64,000 nucleotides of DNA from Zantedeschia hybrid cultivar (taxonomy: Eukaryota; Streptophyta; Magnoliopsida; Alismatales; Araceae): positions 1,102,001 to 1,166,000 of the forward strand of contig JARZZO010000011.1 of NCBI GenBank assembly GCA_030544215.1, given 5' to 3'. Positions 11,861 to 19,698 of the stretch are shown one piece after another. Every line of letters begins with the position of its first letter. Position 1 is the stretch's first letter. The notes beneath the pieces are model-generated. The model was not told the DNA's origin. It did no database searches and saw only the letters and a program-made list of their open reading frames with translations. Made by a program: the position numbers and the translations under genes.

Positions 11861-12147
11861 TGTCGGCGGCTAAGGGTTAGCCGTCAAAGGGTACGGACGG
11901 CCGGGTGGCAGCCGTCCAAGAGGGGGTCGACGGCCAGGATTTGGCCGTCAAAGGGGTTGGACGGCTAGGTGGTAGCCGTTCAATAGGGAGCCGACGGCCA
12001 GGGTCTGGCCGTCCAGAGGGTCGGACGGCCAGGTGCTGGCCGTCCACTGGCGATGTCGACGGCCAACTGGTGGCCATCCAGCAGGTCCGGCGGCCGAGTG
12101 ATGGCCGTCCAAGGGGCTCGACGGCCAGGGTCTGGCCGTCCAGAGAT
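11861..12147. repeat. Gypsy A leader array of GGACGGCC/GGCCGTCC hairpins
   Basis: About nine hairpins repeat at roughly 35-37 bp. Each has a 7-8 bp stem of the type (G)GACGGCC ... GGCCGTC(C) and a 6-8 nt loop such as AGGGTCT or AGGTGCT. Two units near 11864-11885 and 11960-11982 have a paired change, GGCT with AGCC in place of GGCC with GGCC, which keeps the stem. The array sits 65 bases downstream, on the minus strand, of the primer-binding site, so it would lie near the 5' end of the genomic RNA where packaging and dimerisation signals usually occur. Function is inferred from position only. Confidence 0.85.
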
Positions 12148-12211
12148 TATGGAGTTCAGGATCCTTACCTTCTTTTCCTTTGATCGCGACGCGTGCAGCG
12201 GGCTACAGATG

Positions 12212-12228
12212 TCCCACCGTGATCGCCA
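12212..12228 (-). promoter_or_regulatory. Primer-binding site of gypsy A
   Basis: On the minus strand the sequence TGGCGATCACGGTGGGA starts 6 bases after the LTR end. The identical 17 bases occur 7 bases after the gypsy B 5' LTR, which supports both the site and the LTR boundary. The tRNA primer is not identified. Confidence 0.7.
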
Positions 12229-13007
12229 GAGGACTGTAGGCGCCCGGAACGTCCCCCCGTCGCCGCGGCTGTGAGGCTTTGGAATTGGGGGTTCCTCCGT
12301 TCGTCTTAGCACTGTGGCGATTCAAAAGGGGTTAGAGATTGAAGTGCGATCGCCAGGAGCATTACCTTTCGGTCCCTGTGCTCCGCAGGAGTGTAGGAAG
12401 TGATCGCCCGTTCTGTGGAAGCGGGAGATGCTGGTTCCTCCTTCTCTTCCTCCGGCCGGCCAGAGGAAGAGAGCCCGATACTCTGCACGCGTGAATGTGG
12501 TAAGGATTCCTGAAAATAAAAGACAAAATAAAGAATAACCCGATTAGAACTGTAATGCGCAGAATCTATCCATAAAGACGTAAAAAACTAGCTAAATTCA
12601 GAGGGGAATGCACCGGATGGGTGGTGGGGAGGGAAGGTGACCATATGTTATGGCCACCCACCTCCCGTTCTTTTTTTTAAACCTTTGTGGGGTAAGAATC
12701 ACTAGGTTATCTTACGTGCATGCATGCAAATGAAGGGGGGTTGTGTGTGTGAAAAGTGAAGTGGTATTGATGACGCAATGGAATGAATAGGAAAGAGTAA
12801 AAAAAAGAAAGGTTAGAAAGACAAGCCCGTTTCGGAATGCAGCACGAGCCTTCCCTCTTGGAGACTCCTTGTCAACCTCCTCGAGCCTCTCTCCAGGAAG
12901 TCCTCCTCTACCTCTGAGAGAATCCTTAACCTCCCAGAAAAATCCTTTTCCTCTCCCTCCTTAACCCTTGAAAATCCTTAACCCCCCTGCTCGAGAGGAT
13001 GCGGGGG

Positions 13008-13015
13008 TTTAAATA
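13008..13015 (-). promoter_or_regulatory. TATA-like box of the gypsy A LTR
   Basis: Minus-strand TATTTAAA followed by a C-rich stretch, in the middle of the LTR where the U3/R junction is expected. It is the only good TATA candidate in this LTR. Confidence 0.5.
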
Positions 13016-13224
13016 GGTGAGGGAAAAAAAGGGAGAAAACAGGGGTCTAAATCCCCGTAAATCAACCTTCAACCAATAGGGAGTGGTCAAGGGTCGGAGG
13101 TGGTGGACGCAGCAGTGGCCGGAGTGGGGAGTGGTCGGAGTAGTGGGGGACGAGGGCGGCGAGTAGAGAAGATCGTGGGGAAGACGGAGTCAAGGGGGTG
13201 GTTAAGGAGTGGACGGCCAAGTAA

Positions 13225-13640
13225 CATGCCTTCCATTCTTGTGGTGGAAGGCGGCCCGGCTGGCCTTCGAAGGAAGTGGAAGGCAAGGGGTGGCCTTCGA
13301 AGGAGGCGGAAGGCAAGGGATGGCCTTCGAAGGAGGTAGAAGGGAAGGGGGCTGGCCTTCCACGAAAAGGTGGTAAAAAGTGAAAAAGGTGGTCAAAAGG
13401 GTGGAAGGCAAGGTAGCTGGCCTTCGAAGGGGGTAGAAGGCGAGGGGTGGCCTTCGAAGGAAGTGGAAGGCAAGGGGGCTGGCCTTCCACGAAAAGGTGG
13501 TAAAAAGTGAAAAAGGTGGCCAAAAGGGTGGAAGGCAAGGTGGCTGGCCTTCCAAGGGTGTAGAAGGCAAGGGGTGGCCTTCAAAGGGGGTGGAAGGCGG
13601 ACTGGCTGGCCTTCCACGAAAAGGTGGTGAAAGACGGGGT
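13225..13640. repeat. Gypsy A LTR (U3) array of GGAAGGC/GCCTTCC hairpins
   Basis: Repeated units of about 35 bp pair GGAAGGC with GGCCTTCC across short purine-rich loops; I count about nine units. Two of them are embedded in a longer direct duplication of about 120 bp (near 13350-13440 and 13470-13560) that contains GGTGGTAAAAAGTGAAAAAGG. The stem differs from that of the leader array in the same element, although the layout is the same. Confidence 0.8.
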
Positions 13641-13760
13641 TTAGTTAATGGGCTTGGTTGTTAGTGGGCTGAAATGGCTAAATGAGGGAATGATGGAGAT
13701 AAAGGGCTAATGATGGAGGGGATTTATGACCAGAAGGGTGGTCCAAAATTGGTGTATACA

Positions 13761-13900
13761 GGTTGTGGATTCGAATCTGCACACGGTTAGAACTGATTAT
13801 CCAATAATCTGGTTTTTCTGATTTTGAAACGGGAACGGATCTCCGTTTTTATTTTTATTTCCGCTGTGCGGGAGATCCGGAGAAACCCGAGAACTCAACA
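13761..13900 (+). repeat. Copia 5' LTR, last 140 bp
   Basis: Aligns without gaps to 35236-35375 of the 3' LTR and ends with the same GAGAACTCAACA. It begins exactly at the gypsy A boundary, so gypsy A inserted at this point of the LTR. Confidence 0.92.
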
Positions 13901-13901
13901 G

Positions 13902-13917
13902 TGGTATCAGAGCCAGG
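13902..13917 (+). promoter_or_regulatory. Copia primer-binding site (initiator Met tRNA)
   Basis: TGGTATCAGAGCCAGG lies one base after the LTR end. TGGTATCAGAGC is the standard complement of the plant initiator-methionine tRNA 3' end used by many copia elements. Confidence 0.93.
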
Positions 13918-14640
13918 TTCTACTGTTTCTCGTCCCGTTTCGGTCTCCGAAATTAATTTATCATAGTATTATTCCATCCTTATAATCCGATTGTAACAAC
14001 AGAAAAAGTATTCATAAGATGAACACAAATAATAAGATTATTTTTATGTATTTTTTCGGATTTTATTGGGGTGTTTCCTGTTCTTCATGTGATGAAGAAC
14101 AACGGGGTTTTAGCGGCCTCAATCTGGCAACTCCATGTGATGGGAGGTGGCCAAGGGTCCTAGTATGACAGGGGACCTCGTTGGTCACCACCGGTGCCGG
14201 AGAGGCCGTCTAAGGTGGCCAGGAAGGAGCTGCAAAAGGATCTCTTTTTTTCTTCATTTCGGTTTGTAAAACCAGAAAATAACCCCATGGAGGGGCTCGG
14301 ATAGCAACATATGGGAGTCCTCGCCGGCGCCGGGGACGTCGCCGGCGGGGACGGGCGGCGTCGGGCCGGCCACCGCCGGCGCCCTCCTGCAAGCCCACCC
14401 GCCGGCCCTCCATCACCTGCAACAGAGAGTTAGGGTTTCTTCCTTTTGGGGAAGATAGGGAGTGAACCAGCCTGTCCCGAGCCGGTCTGACCGGCTGGGT
14501 CGGGCCGGTCTGATGGCTTAGCCAGGCGAGGCCTGGCTGGGCTTAGCCTCGAGCCAAGGTTCGAACCTGGTTCGAACTAGGCCGAGCCACTGGCTCGGGC
14601 CAGATGACTCAATTGGCTGGGCCACCTACCCCTTTTCTTG
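13918..14640. other. Proximal copia leader
   Basis: No supported reading frame. The part at 14190-14420 is GC-rich, and 14460-14640 is rich in GGCC/GGCT-type words (gagccggtctgaccggctgg), loosely palindromic. It is bounded right by the AT-rich hairpin array. Confidence 0.5.
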
Positions 14641-14795
14641 GCCCATTTAATAATTAAAGTTTGATATTAATTTTACAATTCAAAATTATTTTGAGAATTA
14701 AAATTATTATTCAATTTTAAAATTTAAATTGGGCTTATTGATGATTTATGAGTCATTTAGATTAACATTTAGTTGTTAATTATTAAAGTTAATTG

Positions 14796-15306
14796 TTAGT
14801 CTAAATATTAAACTAATAATTAATATTAATTAAACTAATTTAAGGGTTAAATTAGTGGTTAATAATCATTAATCTAACTATTAGATTATTAATTATTATC
14901 TCAATTAATTGTTAATTTATTTGTAAGTTAGTAATTAATTTAAGTGTTAAATTAATAATTAAATTAAATGACTAATTTAAATGTTAAATTAGTAGTCGTT
15001 AATTAATTATTTTTATTCATTAATTTAATAGTTAAATTAATGATAACTTTAATTATCTAATCTAAGTGTTAGATTAATTAGTTATTAATTAGTTAGTGTT
15101 AATTATTAGTTTAAGAGTTAAATTAATAATTAACATTAATTGACTAACCTAAATGTTAGGTTAGTGGTTAATAATTAATTATAGTTGATTATTAATTTAA
15201 GTGTTAAATTGTTAATTAACTTTGTTGGACTAGTCTAAGAGTTAGATTAGTCATTAATAGTCTAATTGTTAGATTATTAATGTGGTTTAATCTAAGTGTT
15301 AGATTA
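14796..15306 (+). repeat. Array of at least 13 AT-rich hairpins with 3-nt loops in the copia leader
   Basis: Thirteen inverted repeats share the form stem-TAA, three loop bases, TTA-stem. Centres are near 14806, 14845, 14879, 14945, 14982, 15030, 15067, 15116, 15154, 15202, 15240, 15267 and 15297. Stems are 7-12 bp and mostly perfect. Stem bases change in pairs: ACTAATTTAA with TTAAATTAGT, TAATCTAA with TTAGATTA, ACTAACCTAA with TTAGGTTAGT. From 14945 to 15240 the spacing alternates about 37 and 48 bases, as if an 85-86 bp two-hairpin unit had been repeated four times. No protein is encoded. Confidence 0.88.
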
Positions 15307-16110
15307 TTTAATTATTAAAATTGTTCTAATTTGTATAGAATAATATGGAATTATTAATTTGGAGTTTGTGTACATGTGATGTGTGTTTTGATGCTTTTAA
15401 ATTAGATTTGATTGCATGATAAGTTAATTAAAAGTGTTTTCGAAATTCAAATACCAATTTTGATTGGATCCCAGCTTTTTGAAAACCAAAGTTATCTATT
15501 TTTGAAAAACTCTTTTATTTTGGCCATGTGATGCGCTGAATCATGTGTGGGATGTTTAAAACACACCGTGGCCATGGATATGCACTTATTTAATTATTCA
15601 TGTGATGAATGATGTGTTTGTGTGGATCATGAATGAATGATGGATGTTTATTAAATTGTTAATAAATAGAGATCTGCGTATCTTTCCCTCTCTCATTCTC
15701 CGATGTATTTCTACCTCCCTCTCTCTTGTACTCGCCATAAGGCTCTCTTCTAATTACATGTAATTCTAGAATTATTGTAATATGATCAAGGTAACTGAGG
15801 AAAGAGCGAGGACGATCCACAGATGCAACCAGGAAGGCGATATGATGGAGATCTCTTGACAATGTGTTTGCAGGTTTATCTAATGTAAATGTTATGTTAT
15901 ATTGTGTGTGCGTTTGACTGTTGGCTCTAGTCAAACCTATTGTGCTATCCATGACCACACTAGACATGTATGTGATGCATTGTTTTTTTTTTTTATTATG
16001 AATCAAAGTAGGTATAGTATTTAGTAAATATATATGATATATTTATATACTATCACCTATGAGAGACCAAAATAAAAGTTATCTAAATACCCTCAGATAA
16101 ACTCTAAGCC
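15307..16110. other. Copia leader between the hairpin arrays
   Basis: Untranslated and AT-rich. It contains one hairpin at about 15927-15967 with the same TTGTGCTATCC loop core as the array across the gypsy B insertion (described separately). Nothing else is recognised. Confidence 0.5.
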
Positions 16111-16115
16111 GTAAC
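16111..16115. repeat. Target site duplication GTAAC, left copy
   Basis: GTAAC immediately precedes the gypsy B 5' LTR and is repeated at 30374-30378 immediately after the 3' LTR. It marks a single insertion event into the copia leader. Confidence 0.95.
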
Positions 16116-17412
16116 TGTAGACACGCTAATTTTGACGTCATTTCGAGTAAATTTCATATCATACAATAATGCCTCAGAATGGTCTGATATTTAATCATTA
16201 ATTAATTTTTATTAATCTTTTTGAGTGTCGGGTTTAACAGATGTGTTTAAATTAATCAATTGAATTGGTTTTAATTCAATTTTGAATTAAAATATGAAGA
16301 ATTCTAAAAGACGTCGACCCACGTAGACGCCATTTATAGTTTATTCCTGTTTTAACGTTTAAATTTGAATTTTAATTAATTGATTAATTAACTAAAAGGC
16401 GTCTGGGAATGTCGACGCGTTTTAGGTTTCCTAAATGGTTTCTACTTCTCCTCCGGATGTTTATCCTTATCTTAATTAGTCTAAAAGACGTCTACATATA
16501 TGGACGCGTTTTACCTAATAAAGATAAAGATAAGTTTTCCCGGATGTTTATCCTTATCTTAATTAATCTGAAAGGCGTCAGCCAAGGTGGACGCGTTTTA
16601 GATAATTACAGATAAAGATGAATTAATCAGTAATTATCTGTCGGTTAAGATGGATAAATTCGGAGTTTTCTAATGTTAATCGCGAACGCAAGAAAAGCCT
16701 ATAAATACCCTGCATGTTAAAAAAAAAGAGAAGAGAATTAAGTTGAGTTGAGCCATAGCGTTATAGCGATTTGAAGCAACAACGTCGTAACGCCGGAGCG
16801 CTGCCATTCCCAGAAGACGGCGTCCTTTCAAGATCTTCATCCTTTCAAAGCTTCAACCGATTGGGCATAAGTTTTTCATTACTGCATTCATCTTCATTAG
16901 TTTCATTTTTCATATTCACTTCATGCAAACACACACCACAGCATAATCTTTCAAAAACCTACTTGATCTAAGGGGTTTCAAAGCCATTAAAACAAGTGAG
17001 TTTGCTGTTTTAAATATGCTTAAAATCATGATTAGTTCAGATACTACTTCTATTTAAATTCTCATCATAGTTCTTCATTTTTTCTTTTTCTGTCTCTGCT
17101 GCACTCAACAACAACAACAAGAGATCAAAAGGGGAAATCAAGCACAACTTCTGGACGATCCTCAACCTCAAATTCCACAGCAAGAACAAAAAGCAAAGAA
17201 AGGGCTCTCTTTCTTCAGCCGGCTGAGGAAGGGGAACCAAGGACTCAATCTTCCGCGTTTGAAAGGTAGGCGATCATATTCTCTTTTTGAAACTTTTAAG
17301 TTAAAAGTTTCTGGCGATCACTGCACTTTAGTTGCTGTTTTTAATAGGTTAGTTTACACCTAAACAACATAGATATTTCATGTTAATCACACGGTCATTC
17401 TAAGCACCTACA
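16116..17412 (+). repeat. 5' LTR of gypsy B
   Basis: TGTAGACACG ... CACCTACA, 1297 bp. A TATA box (TATAAATA, 16700-16707) is followed by CCCTGCATG, fitting a promoter with R starting about 25-30 bases on. U3 holds four imperfect hairpins of type AAAGGCGTC ... GACGCGTTTT near 16303-16334, 16396-16427, 16482-16514 and 16568-16602. Confidence 0.95.
16700..16707 (+). promoter_or_regulatory. TATA box of gypsy B 5' LTR
   Basis: TATAAATA in a good context; the same box is at 29663-29670 in the 3' LTR. Confidence 0.75.
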
Positions 17413-17419
17413 GCTTTTT

Positions 17420-17436
17420 TGGCGATCACGGTGGGA
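17420..17436 (+). promoter_or_regulatory. Primer-binding site of gypsy B
   Basis: TGGCGATCACGGTGGGA, 7 bases after the LTR end and identical to the site in gypsy A. Gypsy C has a related TGGCG...GTGGGA sequence at the same place. The tRNA is not identified. Confidence 0.7.
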
Positions 17437-18552
17437 CTTGGTCTCGCCGTCTGTTAGTTTCTTTTGTTCTTGCTGTCATCATATCGGGCACCCACGGTGC
17501 ACCATTTGTGTCTTTCGACACGTCCTCACCAATTGGTGAGTGTAGTTTAATTAATTTCCTTCGTGCACCACGTGCACACCCCAGTGGCAAGATCTTGCCT
17601 CCCCTTTGATTAGTTCAAAAAGCTATTTTTTGTGATGAAATGCTGTGTGATTGCGTGATTTCTTAGTTGTTTAGATAGTAAATCATCCTGTTTAAAATCT
17701 GAAACTAAAAAAATCTTTGCATGAGTCGATTGTTTACTGCATTTTACCCTGTTTAAGGAGGATTCGACCCAGAAAATACTTCTGGAAATCTGTTTCTGCG
17801 AAATAAAAAGCGTCCAGGAACAGCGACGCGTTTCAAAACCGCGTCGTCACTTCTAGACGCCTTTTAGCCTCCACGCTTTCTCTACTGTTTGCATCTCTTT
17901 CTGCGAAATAATTAAGTTCTGTGTTGAATAGCGTCGACCATAATCGACGCTATTCAGACAGTTTTTAGTTATTTTCCAGGCTTTCTCTGCTGTTTGCATC
18001 TGTTCTCTGCGAAAGAATTAAGTTCTGTTTTGAATAGCGTCGACTATAATCGACGCAATTCAGACAGTTTCTTAATTATTTTTCAGTTTCCAGATTTCTG
18101 TGGTTGAGTGCTAGCTACCCATTACTTTATTAAGCATTAGAGGCCATCCAGGTCGCAGGACATACGCATTGAGGCTAAAACTCTCCTTTTCTTAGGAACA
18201 CATTTCTCGACGTCAGCAACTCTCTCTGATTGGGTTGGTCCCTTGATCAGACTAGAGAAGTTGACGTTGAGACCTCCATAAGTCCCCAAAATCAAGGTAT
18301 TCCTCCTTGATCATCGGGCTGGTTGTACCAATTGAAGTCCCGGTTAGATTCTGAAAGCGTTGTGAGAGAAAGCCCTAGAGAATAACGGTGGAAATCGAAC
18401 TGAAACTAGGATCCTTTCCCTGAGCGAAATTGTGGTTTAATCCAATTCAAATAACTCAACAAGGAATCCTAAAATCACGTTAAGCATCCACTTGTTTGAT
18501 TAATCTCTGTACAACTTGTTTGATTAAATCTTTGAAAAGGGAATCTAACATC
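17437..18552. other. Gypsy B leader with GCGTC/GACGC hairpins
   Basis: No reading frame is supported before gag. Hairpins occur near 17806-17838 (AAAGCGTC with GACGCGTTT), 17840-17872, 17929-17951 (AATAGCGTCGA with TCGACGCTATT, perfect) and 18037-18062 (AATAGCGTCGA with TCGACGCAATT). The last two lie in a direct repeat of about 110 bp and resemble the U3 hairpins of the same element. Confidence 0.7.
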
Positions 18553-19698
18553 ATGTTGCTACGATCAGGTAGGGACTTGAGTGTGGCTCCAGACGCCATG
18601 ATTAATTACGAGGGAGATGCTAATGCCCCTCGGAATTCTGAGTACAATTATGAGAGTGGGAGAGATGCTGATGCCTCCCGTAGTTCTATCCCCATTCCGT
18701 ATCGTCTAGATGGGAATGTTCGGACACCTCTTTTGCCTCCACGTGATCAATATCCTGATCCTCTTCCGCATGAATATGCGATCCCTAATCCTGATCTCGA
18801 GGGGGACATGAACCAGAATGATCCCTCATCCTCTGATCCTACGGATCTCATCAATGCTCTGGGAGTTCTTGCCTCCCGACTGGACCCTCAGCAGTTCGAG
18901 GCGATCCAATCTATTTTGAAGGGGAAGGCACCCATGCAGCCTGCCGAGCCGAACCCTGTGGCTCCCCCTGCTGTTCCTCAGCAACCTTCTTTTCCTCCTC
19001 CTTATATCCATCAGGCCGTGGAGGGCCTTCATATTACTTCTCGGCCAGCTGGGCCGCAGCTTTCATCATCTAGGCAACCGGCTAGACCGCAAACGCCTAC
19101 TTATCAAAATGCCCTCGGGCATGGCGGAAGCGCTGCCGGACCTCCCCTCTATTGTCCACCCTGTCCAACGTACTCTAGGCAGCAGGCCTACCAAGTACCT
19201 CCTCCTCCTCCTCCTCCTCAAGCAGATCTGACCACACAAACGTTGTTGGCCAAAATGGAGCGTATGGATGAGCAATTTAATAACCTCCAGAAAATGATGG
19301 GGGTCAAAGCTGTGCCAGAAATCAGTCTACCGAGTCTGCCAGTATTCCATCTGCCACCCTCTGAGATGCCAGTGTACCGAAAGTACAACGGTACTGGTAA
19401 CCCCTTCACACATCTGAAGGAGTTCATGTATGAATCCTCTTTCTGGCAGAATGATAAGAGGTCGTTGGCCTTCTTGTTCAGGAGATCTTTAGAGGGACCA
19501 GCCCTCGAGTGGTTCTTTTCCCTGGAACCCTCAGAAGTAGAGGATTACGGTATCGTTTCACGCAAATTTATTCAACGATACCAGGACAGAGTTGCACCCT
19601 CCTTGTCTATCACGGACCTCATTGCAGAAAAGATGAAACCTGATGAGGAGTTTGTCAGTTTTGCTGACAGGTGGCGGGGTCTGGCGGGGTCTGGCTGA
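18553..19698 (+). pseudogene. Gypsy B Gag, N-terminal and capsid part, ended by a 10-bp duplication
   Basis: Start chosen at the Met of MLLRSGRDLS; an upstream in-frame ATG exists at 18496. A Pro-rich N-terminal half is followed by the retrotransposon Gag capsid domain (VYRKYNGTGNPFTHLKEFMYES, then SLEGPALEWFFSLEPSE). The frame ends at WRGLAGSG-stop because CGGGGTCTGG is present twice in tandem near 19675-19694. With one copy the reading would run straight into the next frame (WRGLAEKV). The Gag continues in the frame at 19643-22507. Confidence 0.88.

Larger units (their letters stand above)
1..13760 (-). mobile_element. Gypsy A: decayed Tat-like Ty3/gypsy retrotransposon (left end outside window)
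   Basis: Read on the minus strand the order is 5' LTR (12235-13760), primer site, hairpin-rich leader, gag, protease with G-patch, RT, RNase H, integrase. An antisense plant-mobile-domain gene follows, and then presumably the 3' LTR beyond the left edge. Gag, protease, G-patch and pol are clearly related to gypsy B, and both use the same primer-site sequence. The right end (CA at 13759-13760) abuts copia LTR sequence that continues base for base with the other copia LTR, so this element inserted inside that LTR. Several stops and frameshifts make it non-autonomous. Tat placement rests on the RNase H arrangement and the antisense extra gene; a tree was not made. Confidence 0.88.
12235..13760 (-). 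repeat. 5' LTR of gypsy A
   Basis: On the minus strand it runs from TGTATACACC (13760) to GGCGCCTACA (12235), 1526 bp, with TG...CA ends. The right boundary is fixed by resumption of copia LTR sequence at 13761. The left boundary is set by the primer site and by the shared CCTACA end of the gypsy B LTR. It contains a TATA-like box and a hairpin array in U3. The partner LTR is outside the window. Confidence 0.85.

Noticed and set aside
11861..12147. CRISPR-like array in the GC-rich repeats
   Set aside because: Repeat and spacer lengths are irregular, the units are hairpins within a plant retrotransposon leader, and no cas gene exists.
16409..16971. Short frames repeated at 29372-29934
   Set aside because: They are the two LTR copies of gypsy B, crossing the hairpins and the TATA region.
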